Below are positions 1 through 7,361 of a DNA stretch of 64,000 nt, piece after piece (the first letter of the stretch is position 1; each line of letters starts with the position of its first letter). Source of the DNA: Candidatus Omnitrophota bacterium. Its GTDB lineage: Bacteria > Hinthialibacterota > Hinthialibacteria > Hinthialibacterales > Hinthialibacteraceae. The DNA lies in contig JABLXU010000010.1 of NCBI GenBank assembly GCA_013177805.1, positions 54,018 to 118,017 of the forward strand, written 5' to 3'. Under the pieces are notes generated by a model. The model was not told the origin of the DNA. It worked only from the letters and a program-made list of their open reading frames with translations, and searched no databases. The position numbers and the translations under genes are program-made.

Positions 1-1
1 C

Positions 2-1591
2 CTGCGCGAATTTCCTCAAGCGCTTGCCGCCGGTGACGCGATTCTCAGCAGCACCCGCCCGCCCCGTCCCGAAGCCGAGACGCAACTGCAATATCTCCTG
101 GGTCATGCCGCGTGGGAACAAGCCAAGGAAACCGGCGATTACACCCGGGTGAAAAATCATTACCACCGCGCGTTGGAACTGGACGATTTCTACCCCGCTT
201 CGCAAAAGGGCGAAACCAGCCACCTAGCGGAAATCCGGCTCATCAATGCGTATTACATGCTCGATAAACGGTACGAGGAGGCCCTCCGCCGTTTTCAAAG
301 CGCCGTCGAACGCTATCCCGACACCGGGTATTCCTACCTTACGCTCTATTGGTTCGCCAACGCTACGCAGGAATACGCTGATTCGCTCATGGATGAAGCG
401 GGCCGTCTGGAAACGGCCCTCCAGCCGCCGGGCGGCGCGGCGAAATCCGCCGAAGAGGTGCGGTCACTCCGCGAAAAAGCCCGTTCCTTATACACGGATG
501 CCATCGACCGTTACAACCGGGCCGCCGCTTCCCGGGATAAATCCAAATATGTGGATACACGGCACGAAACTTTTTTAAGTGACATCTTGTTCAGCCGCGG
601 TCATGCGGCGTACAAAGCGGGGCTTTATACCGAGGCGGAGAAATATTTCCAAGAAGCGTTGAACCGCTACCGGGACAATCCCGTGGCCCAAAAATACATC
701 CCTTCCGCCCTCGAACGCTTGGGCGACCTGAACACCCGCCTGGCCAACTACGGCAAGGCCATCCGGTATTACCAAGAATATCTCAACAATCCCTACGAGG
801 ACGCCAATGCCCGGGTCAGCCTGAAATTGGCCGAGGCCTATCTCAAGCAATATTCCTACAACCAAGCCCGGCAGGTCTATCAAAAAATCGCCCGGGACTA
901 CCCGGCCCCCGCGCCTCAGGAATCCGAACGGCTTCTGCGCTTGGGACGGGTTCCCGAAAAAGGCCCCGGCTTCGAGGCGTTGAAAAAAATTGCCGAATCA
1001 TATTTTCAGGAAGCCGCAACGCATATCCTGGAGGACCGTGAAGCCAAATTACGCCTCGCTTTACAAGCCTACCAGGAGCTCATCACCCGTTATCCCCTAA
1101 GCCCCAATAGCCCTCACCTGCCGGAAGACGCCGATTCTCTATACAAAATCGCGTTGATCCAGTCGGAACTCGGCAACCTCCCTGAAGCGGTGACTACTTA
1201 TGAAGCCTTCCTCCAACAAGTCCCCGATTACCCCCGCCAAGGATTGATTTATTACAAAATCGCTCAGGCGTGCCTCGATATGAATCCACCGGACTGTGAC
1301 AAGGCTATCGACTCGCTCAAGCATGTCGATGAGCAATTGTTCGATTCTCCCGCGCAATTTGCGGATGCTCTCATCCTCCAAGGCCAGGCTTGGGAAAAAA
1401 AGGCTCACACCGCCCTGGCCGCGGGGGATAAAGACTTATACATGGCCTATCTCGATCAGGCGGGACGGATCTACAACCGCGCTGCCTCCTCTCCCGATCC
1501 ACAAAAAAATAAGGAAGCCCTCGTGATGCGCCAAGCGATCGAATCCATTCTGGTAGGCCATAAAGAATTATCCAATGCCAAAAATCCATAA
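2..1591 (+). CDS. TPR-repeat protein, 5' end cut by window edge
   Basis: The frame is open from the first bases of the window, so the true start lies off the left edge; an internal GTG at 149 is not convincing as a start because TPR-like sequence continues upstream of it. The visible 529 residues are helical repeats rich in the Tyr/Ala/Leu pattern of tetratricopeptide repeats (for example RGHAAYKAGLYTEAEKYF and YGKAIRYYQEYL), ending in a last repeat close to the stop. TPR proteins are protein-interaction scaffolds, and similar large ones often sit in the envelope of Gram-negative bacteria. No signal peptide can be judged because the N-terminus is missing. It is separated from the flagellar genes by 500 bases, so a flagellar role is not implied. 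Family certain, function unknown. Confidence 0.8.
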   Translation: MREFPQALAAGDAILSSTRPPRPEAETQLQYLLGHAAWEQAKETGDYTRVKNHYHRALELDDFYPASQKGETSHLAEIRLINAYYMLDKRYEEALRRFQSAVERYPDTGYSYLTLYWFANATQEYADSLMDEAGRLETALQPPGGAAKSAEEVRSLREKARSLYTDAIDRYNRAAASRDKSKYVDTRHETFLSDILFSRGHAAYKAGLYTEAEKYFQEALNRYRDNPVAQKYIPSALERLGDLNTRLANYGKAIRYYQEYLNNPYEDANARVSLKLAEAYLKQYSYNQARQVYQKIARDYPAPAPQESERLLRLGRVPEKGPGFEALKKIAESYFQEAATHILEDREAKLRLALQAYQELITRYPLSPNSPHLPEDADSLYKIALIQSELGNLPEAVTTYEAFLQQVPDYPRQGLIYYKIAQACLDMNPPDCDKAIDSLKHVDEQLFDSPAQFADALILQGQAWEKKAHTALAAGDKDLYMAYLDQAGRIYNRAASSPDPQKNKEALVMRQAIESILVGHKELSNAKNP

Positions 1592-1897
1592 AAGATTCTT
1601 TTATTCTAATTTCTCATTTTTTATTTATGACAGAGGCATTTTCTGCCTCCGATAGGAAAATTCTGCCTCAAATCCTATTTCTACTCTACGAGATCCGATC
1701 GGGAATGAGTGAAGCGAAAACCACAAGAACGACTTATATATAAATGGTCGTTATGTTGGTCGTTATGTAAACTGAGGGGACAGGCCGGGATAATGGATGA
1801 AAATGGGGTCATGCTAGAAATGCGTACCTCATGAGGTTTAATCGATTCCACACGTTCTGGGATGAGGGCCGATACCGTTGTCTGCCCCTGCAAAATA

Positions 1898-1926
1898 CCC
1901 TCGCCCTGACCTTCTCCCAGAGGGAG
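1898..1926. repeat. Dispersed palindromic repeat, family A (degenerate)
   Basis: Pattern CCCTCGCCCTGACC followed by TTCTCCCAGAGGGAG. It matches the family whose clearest copy is at 57735-57771, read on the opposite strand: a short palindrome of CTCTCCC/GGGAGAG plus a tail CCAGGGTGAGGG. Intergenic. Confidence 0.6.
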
Positions 1927-2043
1927 TGAAATGGTTTCGCGTTCTCATCCATACTATTTTCATGGCTAAAAAACTGAAAAAGTACTGCGGCCGGGTCTAT
2001 AGATACCTCCAAGGATCAACCCGCAGACCTCCATGAACACAAC

Positions 2044-2059
2044 TGGTACAAATATTGCA
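2044..2059 (+). promoter_or_regulatory. Sigma-54-type -24/-12 promoter of flgB
   Basis: The sequence TGGTACAAATATTGCA fits the RpoN consensus TGGYACR-N4-TTGCW, with exactly 10 bases between the GG (2045-2046) and GC (2057-2058). Predicted transcription start near 2070, about 30 bases before the flgB start codon. Sigma-54 control of rod/basal-body genes is well known in several flagellated bacteria. No enhancer-binding-protein gene is seen in the window. Confidence 0.65.
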
Positions 2060-2099
2060 CTTTATTCATGTAACTTGGCTTGAACAATAGGGTCTCCCT

Positions 2100-2525
2100 A
2101 TGATCACCGGACGGCTTTTCTCAGAGACGACGCTGGATGTCCTCAAAAAAGGAATCGAGGGGACCCTTGCCCGTAATCAGGCCATTGCCAACAACATAGC
2201 CAACGTGGACACGCCGAGTTATCAGCGCGCGGAGGTCTCGTTCGAAGACCAACTGCGGAAAGTCCTCCGGGGCGAGGGAATCACCGGGCGGCGCACGGAT
2301 TCTGCCCATTTCATCATCGGCGGCGCGCCCGAAATCGCAGCGATCCGGCCTTTCGTGGAAATTGACCGCGAAACCCGGTTCCGGCCGGACCGTAACAATG
2401 TCAATATTGATCAGGAGATGGCCGCGCTGGCCGAAAACACGCAGAAAAATTTGGAGTTTACAGAATTGCTCAGCCGGCGGTATGATAGTTTGCGGAATGT
2501 TATCCGCACGGCAGGCCAAGCGTAA
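2100..2525 (+). CDS. flgB: Flagellar basal-body rod protein FlgB
   Basis: Proximal rod subunit of the flagellum, exported by the flagellar type III apparatus and assembled in the periplasm on the MS ring. The 141 residues match the usual FlgB length. The N-terminal flagellar rod motif is clear (NQAIANNIANVDTPSYQR, about residues 26-43), and the C-terminus shows the family signature of an amphipathic helix (QKNLEFTELLSRRYDSL). The start ATG at 2100 lies 40 bases downstream of a sigma-54-like promoter; the Shine-Dalgarno is weak. First gene of a unit with flgC, an unknown small gene and fliE. Identification is secure. Confidence 0.96.
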   Translation: MITGRLFSETTLDVLKKGIEGTLARNQAIANNIANVDTPSYQRAEVSFEDQLRKVLRGEGITGRRTDSAHFIIGGAPEIAAIRPFVEIDRETRFRPDRNNVNIDQEMAALAENTQKNLEFTELLSRRYDSLRNVIRTAGQA

Positions 2526-2551
2526 GTTCTTGAACCGGAGGGAGTCCGGGG

Positions 2552-2995
2552 ATGAGTTTTTCCATCAGCGCGTCCGGCATGACCGCCCAGCGGATCCGGA
2601 TGGATGTCATCGCCAACAACATCGCCAACGCCAATACGATGGTGACGGCGGAAGGTACGCCTTACCGGCGGCGCGAAGTCATTCTGGAAGCCCCGGGACG
2701 CACCTTCGCGGAATCGATGTCCACCGCCCGCCGTCGGCTAAACCGCGTCATCGGCAGCGGCGTGACCGTGCAAAAAATCGTGGAAGACCGCTCCCCAATG
2801 GCTTTCACGCAGGTTTACGATCCCGGTCATCCCTTTGCGGACGGTAACGGCATGGTTCTGCGGCCCAATGTCAACGTGACGGTGGAAATGGTAAACATGA
2901 TCGATGCCTCACGGGCTTACGAAGCCAACATTACGGCCTTCAATTCCTACAAGCAAATGGCTCAAAAAGCCCTGCAAATCGGCAGCCAGCGATAA
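2552..2995 (+). CDS. flgC: Flagellar basal-body rod protein FlgC
   Basis: Second proximal rod protein. The 147 residues carry the rod-family N-terminal motif (RMDVIANNIANANT, about residues 17-30) and the typical FlgC C-terminal helix (VNMIDASRAYEANITAFN, about 115-132). A purine-rich Shine-Dalgarno (GGAGGGAG) lies at about 2538-2545, upstream of the ATG at 2552. It lies 26 bases after flgB, in the normal order. Length and motifs match FlgC closely. Confidence 0.96.
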   Translation: MSFSISASGMTAQRIRMDVIANNIANANTMVTAEGTPYRRREVILEAPGRTFAESMSTARRRLNRVIGSGVTVQKIVEDRSPMAFTQVYDPGHPFADGNGMVLRPNVNVTVEMVNMIDASRAYEANITAFNSYKQMAQKALQIGSQR

Positions 2996-3042
2996 CCGGG
3001 GCCTTTCCGCGGAAAGCGTTCACAAGATTCGGGATTTAGATC

Positions 3043-3372
3043 ATGGTTGATTTGCCCATTGTCCCCATCCCTCCCCGCAATACCGGACCGGCCGAGATCC
3101 AGTCCTCCCCGCCGGCGGCTCCGAAATCCGCCCGCACGGTTTCGCCCGATTCGGCCTTCCAGGAGAAATTACTCCGCGCCTTGAATCAAATCGGAGCCGG
3201 AGTGGATCAGGTCGGCCAATCCACACCCACCTTCCAGGATATGCAACAGGTGATGGAACAAGCCAAGAGCGCTTTCACGGAAACCATGCACGCCCATCTG
3301 CTGATGCAGAGCCTAACGAAAAACGCCGAATCTTCTGCTGGGGGGCCGGATTCCGGATCCCAGGAAGGGTGA
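3043..3372 (+). CDS. Small unknown protein between flgC and fliE
   Basis: A 109-residue protein that I do not recognise. The N-terminal third is rich in proline and probably disordered (VPIPPRNTGPAEI...). From about residue 37 it becomes helical, with the segment DMQQVMEQAKSAFTETMHAH (about 66-85) and a Ser/Gly tail. Its size, disordered start and helical C-terminus resemble small exported rod/adaptor subunits such as FliE or the type III secretion inner-rod proteins, and it sits exactly between two such genes, but the sequence match is too weak to name it. It lies 47 bases after flgC, and its stop is directly followed by the fliE start at 3373, so it is translated as part of the flagellar unit. 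Probably a real gene. Confidence 0.75.
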   Translation: MVDLPIVPIPPRNTGPAEIQSSPPAAPKSARTVSPDSAFQEKLLRALNQIGAGVDQVGQSTPTFQDMQQVMEQAKSAFTETMHAHLLMQSLTKNAESSAGGPDSGSQEG

Positions 3373-3699
3373 ATGATGCCGGATCCCCTTGGTCCTATGC
3401 CCTCAGGTCCTTCACGTTCCGCCCCCACTGATCCAACATCGCCGGGGGAATTAAGACCCCGGGAACCAGCGGTTCCAGGACCTTCCTTTGTGGAATTGTT
3501 AAAAAGATCGATCTATGAAGTCAACCAACTCCAGGACCAGGCAGGCGACAAAGTTCAAAAATTGGTGACCGGTGAAATCTCCAATATCCACGAAGTGATG
3601 ATCGCCACAGAAGAAGCTGGAATTGCCCTGAATCTCCTGCTCCAGATCCGCAACCAGTTGCTGCAGGCCTGGGATGAACTCAAAAGAATCTCAGTATAA
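3373..3699 (+). CDS. fliE: Flagellar hook-basal body protein FliE
   Basis: FliE joins the MS ring to the proximal rod and is one of the first proteins exported. The 108 residues have a proline-rich variable N-terminus (about 1-40) and the conserved FliE C-terminus: a helix around VNQLQDQAGDKVQKLVTGE, then IHEVMIATEEAGIALNLLLQ and a final RNQLLQAWDELKRI. The ATG at 3373 abuts the previous stop, and an alternative start would lose little. The unit ends at a rho-independent terminator 80 bases downstream (3779-3800). Confidence 0.93.
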   Translation: MMPDPLGPMPSGPSRSAPTDPTSPGELRPREPAVPGPSFVELLKRSIYEVNQLQDQAGDKVQKLVTGEISNIHEVMIATEEAGIALNLLLQIRNQLLQAWDELKRISV

Positions 3700-3778
3700 C
3701 AGGGTTTATGTGCTTTGGCTTCATTTTTAACTTGATTTTCCTGTCTGGATGTGTTTGAATAATAGGAAGATTGAAATG

Positions 3779-3800
3779 AATCCGTTTGGCGGATTTTTTA
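3779..3800 (+). terminator. Rho-independent terminator after fliE
   Basis: Stem AATCCG (3779-3784) and CGGATT (3790-3795) with a five-base loop, running directly into a T-tract (3794-3799). It separates the flgB-flgC-X-fliE unit from the fliF unit. Confidence 0.75.
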
Positions 3801-3995
3801 TTCGGGTTAAGGGATCATGCTATTTCCTCATTTCATTGTTTTCCTCTGCCGGGAGGACACGGATTCGTGTCCCCCGATTCCATTTCACTTGTTCAAAATT
3901 CCACGTCTAAACAGTTTTTCAAGGATTAGTTATCCCAAGGCTCCTTTTATCGGACCATCGGCTTGCTTGCGGGATAGAAAAGGGACCGATCCAAC

Positions 3996-4424
3996 ATGAA
4001 TACCACCATTTCATCCGCTCCCAATGACATATCCTCGAAAAGGCCCCTCTGGTACGGACTGGCTTTGTGGCTGAATCCACTAGTCACTTGGGGATTGTTA
4101 TGGGCTATTTTTTCTCTCAATCCTTTGCCCCATAAGGTTTTCTTAGTGGATACGTCCGAATGGACCCGGACCGTTTCCATCGAGGCGATTTTACGCGACG
4201 GGGACTTCGCCGGCAGGGTCGGGAGTTCAAGAATCCTCGTCCCGGATTCTGAAAGGGATACGATCTTGGCGCTAGAGGGGCAAACGCAGGACACGACCCT
4301 GTCAATTACGCCTGCCGTGCTCATACCGCCTCGATTCCCAGGGTATGCCGCAAATGTATCTGCCGGAAATCCCGGAATGATCTATGGGGCCGTGTCCGGT
4401 TCTGTGCCCTATGACTCGAATTGA
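3996..4424 (+). CDS. Hypothetical single-span membrane protein upstream of fliF
   Basis: 142 residues, not recognised. One hydrophobic segment near the N-terminus (about 21-42, LALWLNPLVTWGLLWAIF) followed by about 100 polar residues predicted outside the membrane. The N-terminus has few charges and no cleavable-signal pattern, so a membrane-anchored topology is likely. It lies downstream of the fliE terminator and 93 bases before fliF, on the same strand, suggesting it begins the fliF transcription unit. No strong Shine-Dalgarno is seen at the ATG. It may be a fast-evolving flagellar accessory factor or an unrelated small protein; existence itself is moderately supported. Confidence 0.55.
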   Translation: MNTTISSAPNDISSKRPLWYGLALWLNPLVTWGLLWAIFSLNPLPHKVFLVDTSEWTRTVSIEAILRDGDFAGRVGSSRILVPDSERDTILALEGQTQDTTLSITPAVLIPPRFPGYAANVSAGNPGMIYGAVSGSVPYDSN

Positions 4425-4517
4425 GGCCTCCAGTTTCGTGCGGACGCGAAAAACGATCGTGTATGGGCGGCCGTCAGGAAAATGAGGTTGCCCGATTAAT
4501 GCTGAAAGGAGGGGGAG

Positions 4518-6116
4518 ATGCAGGAATTTGTCCAGCAACTGCGCGATCAACTCACCCGCATCTGGGAAACCCTTTCCTTGCAGCAAAAGGTCATTTTTGT
4601 ATCGGCGCCCGTGCTCTTGCTGCTTTTCATGGCTGTGGCTGTTTATTGGGCCAGCCGCCCGCAACTGGTGACCCTCGTCACCATGGACGACCGGTCTCAG
4701 CTGGCAGCCATCGCGGATTATCTCTCTCAGCAAGGTGTCCGCTACGAAATACCCAACGAACGCACCATCCTGGTCGACAAAAATCAGCGCGCCCGGTTGC
4801 TCATGCAACTCGCCAAGGAAGACTTGATCTCAGGCCGGACCGGGCCGGGGTGGGAAATTTTCGACCAAACTACGCTAGGCATGACCGACCGGATGTTCGA
4901 CGCCCAATTCAAACGGGCCTTGGAGAACGAACTGGCATCCACCATTGTTCAGGGTTCCAACAATATTGCCAGTGCCGATGTCCACCTCAATATCCCCAAG
5001 GACCGCCTGTTCCGGGCTGATTCCAGCCCCCCGACCGCGTCAGTCAAAGTGGTGAGCCGCGGGATCCTGTCCAAGGAACAGGTACAAGGCATCCAAAACC
5101 TGGTGGCCATGGCCGTCGAGAAATTGGAGCCGAAGCGGGTGGCTGTGCTGGACAGCAAAAACCAGCTTCTGAGCGAAGACGCCGACATTGAACCGGGCGT
5201 GACTCTCAAGGCTAAACAGCTGGAAATTCAACTCTTCATCGAAAATACCCTGCGCACCAAGGTGGAAAACGCCCTGGAACGCCTCGTGGGCCGGGATAAT
5301 TACCTTGTCGAGGTCAATGTCCGTCCCGATTGGACGGAAAAATCCACCAAGCAAACCCACATCGATTCCACCAATCCCGCGGTGATCAGCGAAAAAACCT
5401 ACACAGAAGAAAACACCGTCCCTACCACGTCCGGACCGCCCGGCGTGGAAGCCAATGTCCAGGACACGGGCATCGGGGCAACTGGCGGGGTCTCCGGCAC
5501 CAACATCGAGGAGACCATCACCAATTATCAATATCCGTGGTTTGAAACCCTGGTCAAGGATCCGATCGGCGAGGTCAAGGAGATCTCGGTCGCCATTGCC
5601 CTGGACTTCGTGGAAGACGAACAGAATAACAAGGTCCCCCGCACCCCCGACCAGATCGATAAACTCACCAGGCTATTACGCACTATGGTGACCCTGCCGG
5701 AAGTACAAGTCCCCGGCGACGTGCATAAATTCACCTTAATTGAATATCCCTTTGACGACACGGAAGCCCGCATGATGGCGCGGGCCGAATTGTGGCAAAA
5801 CGTATCCGCGCTGAGCCGCTCGGTGTTGCCGGTTATTTTCTTCTTAATCGTGGCTTATCTGGCCTACTACCTCTTCCAACGGGCTTTTGCGCCCTCGGAA
5901 CGCGAAGAAGGCGTCCAGGAAGAAATCCCCATCGAACCGGTCAGCGAGGCCAAGGAACTTTCCTTGTCCCAACTGGGACTGTCGGAATTTGGGGACATCG
6001 CCAGTTTGCCGGCGGAAGAACAGCGCCGGTTGAAAATGCAGGAACACGTCATCCATTACGCGGCCGAAAAACCCGACGAAGTCGCCGCCATCATCAAGGC
6101 GTGGCTCAGCGCGTAA
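4518..6116 (+). CDS. fliF: Flagellar MS-ring protein FliF
   Basis: Forms the MS ring in the inner membrane, the platform for rod, export gate and rotor. The 532 residues match the usual length. First membrane span about 24-45, then the YscJ/FliF ring-building domain (with GMTDRMFDAQFKRALENELA), the FliF C-terminal periplasmic domain with its variable Thr/Gly-rich loop (about 300-340), a second span (about 437-457, VLPVIFFLIVAYLAYYLF) and a cytoplasmic tail ending PDEVAAIIKAWLS, the FliG-binding end. A strong Shine-Dalgarno (AAAGGAGGGGG) sits just before the ATG. The tail is normal, so FliG is not fused here; yet fliG does not follow as it does in most flagellar operons. Confidence 0.97.
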   Translation: MQEFVQQLRDQLTRIWETLSLQQKVIFVSAPVLLLLFMAVAVYWASRPQLVTLVTMDDRSQLAAIADYLSQQGVRYEIPNERTILVDKNQRARLLMQLAKEDLISGRTGPGWEIFDQTTLGMTDRMFDAQFKRALENELASTIVQGSNNIASADVHLNIPKDRLFRADSSPPTASVKVVSRGILSKEQVQGIQNLVAMAVEKLEPKRVAVLDSKNQLLSEDADIEPGVTLKAKQLEIQLFIENTLRTKVENALERLVGRDNYLVEVNVRPDWTEKSTKQTHIDSTNPAVISEKTYTEENTVPTTSGPPGVEANVQDTGIGATGGVSGTNIEETITNYQYPWFETLVKDPIGEVKEISVAIALDFVEDEQNNKVPRTPDQIDKLTRLLRTMVTLPEVQVPGDVHKFTLIEYPFDDTEARMMARAELWQNVSALSRSVLPVIFFLIVAYLAYYLFQRAFAPSEREEGVQEEIPIEPVSEAKELSLSQLGLSEFGDIASLPAEEQRRLKMQEHVIHYAAEKPDEVAAIIKAWLSA

Positions 6117-6133
6117 GGACGCGGAAATAATCC

Positions 6134-6628
6134 ATGCGTGCCATGAAAGTGTTCATCGCTTCTCCGTTGGGATTTGCCGAAAGCACGCGGCTGTTTCTGC
6201 CCCGCGTCCGCGGCAAACTGCTCGAACTCGGCTGCGAGCCGGTCGATCCCTGGGCTTCCTCGGCAGACCTGGAGGAAGAATTACGGAAAGCCGCCAGCCT
6301 GGCCGATTGGCAAATCCGTGCGCGCGAGCTGCATCGTGTTTCGATGCGCATCGCCGGACGCAATGCCTCGTTGCTGCGCTCGTGCGGGAGAGTGCTCGCC
6401 GTGCTGGATGGGCCGGACGTCGATTCAGGCACGGCCTCGGAAATCGGATACGCGTTCGGCCTGGGGAAGGGAATCGATGGCTACCGGGGCGACTTCCGCC
6501 GCGCCGGCGAGAATGATGGCGTGACCATTAACCTCCAGGTACAATATTGGATCGAACAAAGCGGGGGACGCATCGTCCATTCGCTGGATGAACTGGAATC
6601 ACTCTACCGCTCGGATAAAAGGGAATAA
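6134..6628 (+). CDS. Nucleoside 2-deoxyribosyltransferase-like protein
   Basis: 164 residues with the features of the nucleoside 2-deoxyribosyltransferase fold: an N-terminal MKVFIASPLGFAE strand-loop and the family block DVDSGTASEIGYAFGLGKG (about 96-114), followed by GYRGDFR. These enzymes swap bases on deoxyribonucleosides through a glutamate nucleophile and serve nucleoside salvage. ATGs at 6134 and 6143 are both possible starts. It lies 17 bases after fliF and its stop is three bases before fliH, so it is cotranscribed with flagellar genes, in the place normally held by fliG. No flagellar role is known for this family; it may simply ride in the operon or may modify a nucleotide signal. 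Family assignment is good, function in context is open. Confidence 0.85.
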   Translation: MRAMKVFIASPLGFAESTRLFLPRVRGKLLELGCEPVDPWASSADLEEELRKAASLADWQIRARELHRVSMRIAGRNASLLRSCGRVLAVLDGPDVDSGTASEIGYAFGLGKGIDGYRGDFRRAGENDGVTINLQVQYWIEQSGGRIVHSLDELESLYRSDKRE

Positions 6629-6631
6629 GAC

Positions 6632-7357
6632 TTGACCCGGATTATCAAAGCGCCCCATGTGAAACCTGAACGGCCCTACCGCGTGGTGGAACCGGAGAAG
6701 GTATTGCGCCACGCCGATGACCAAGCGGCAGAGATATTGGAGGCCGCCCGCGATCGGGAAGCGCGCATCCTCGATGACGCGTCGCGCCAGGCGGAGCAAA
6801 TCCTCGCGGAAGCGCGCCGCCAAGCCGAAGAAATCCTGGCCCAGGCCCGCGCGGAGGCGGAAGCGCTGAAGGAACAAGCGCGGCGGCAAGGATATCAAGA
6901 AGGTATGACCCAGGCGCAAACCGAAGGCCGCCAACAAGTCTCTGCCTTGGTGAAGGAATTCCGCCACATGATGGAGGAAGGACAGCGGATTTTGGAAGGC
7001 CTCTTCCGCGATCAGGAACCCGAAATCCGGGAACTGGTCAGCGAAATCGCCGGCCGTGTCGTGCAACAACTCATCGCCGCGGACGACGAAACCGTCGTGC
7101 GCGTCGCCCGCGAGTGCATTCACAAGGCCGCCGGCCGCAAGTCGATCCGGGTGCTGGTGCATCCGGACGATCAAAAAAAAGTGGAGGAATGGGCGCCCGA
7201 ATTTCTGCGCGTTTTCGATGACATCGAAAAAATCAGCATCGACTCCGATCCCCGCGTCTCCAAAGGCGGAGTGATCATTGAATCCGAAACCGGCGGCGTG
7301 GATGGGCGGATTGACAAGCAAATGGAAATTCTCGACGACGCCCTGCTAAACCCATAA
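6632..7357 (+). CDS. fliH: Flagellar export assembly protein FliH
   Basis: FliH is the stator-like regulator of the FliI ATPase in flagellar export. The 241 residues show a long charged N-terminal helix (about 25-100) rich in Ala/Glu/Arg (AEEILAQARAEAEAL), then the globular FliH/HrpE domain, ending with SKGGVIIESETGGVDGRID, a strongly conserved block shared with V/F-type ATPase E/delta subunits. The start is TTG at 6632, preceded by AAAAGGGA; no better start is in the right place. Directly followed by fliI after four bases. Confidence 0.92.
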   Translation: MTRIIKAPHVKPERPYRVVEPEKVLRHADDQAAEILEAARDREARILDDASRQAEQILAEARRQAEEILAQARAEAEALKEQARRQGYQEGMTQAQTEGRQQVSALVKEFRHMMEEGQRILEGLFRDQEPEIRELVSEIAGRVVQQLIAADDETVVRVARECIHKAAGRKSIRVLVHPDDQKKVEEWAPEFLRVFDDIEKISIDSDPRVSKGGVIIESETGGVDGRIDKQMEILDDALLNP

Positions 7358-7361
7358 TCCC

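Larger units (their letters stand above)
1592..2099. other. Intergenic region upstream of flgB
   Basis: No convincing gene. Just after the TPR gene is a small hairpin (arms 1633-1638 and 1644-1649) followed by a second weak stem (1652-1657 with 1673-1678) that shares the sequence TTCTGCCTC; it has no clear T-tract. A degenerate copy of the dispersed palindromic repeat lies at 1898-1926 and a sigma-54-like promoter at 2044-2059. Confidence 0.6.

Noticed and set aside
1592..2099. Small minus-strand frames near 1681-2012
   Set aside because: They overlap a repeat and a promoter, have no Shine-Dalgarno and no homology-like pattern.
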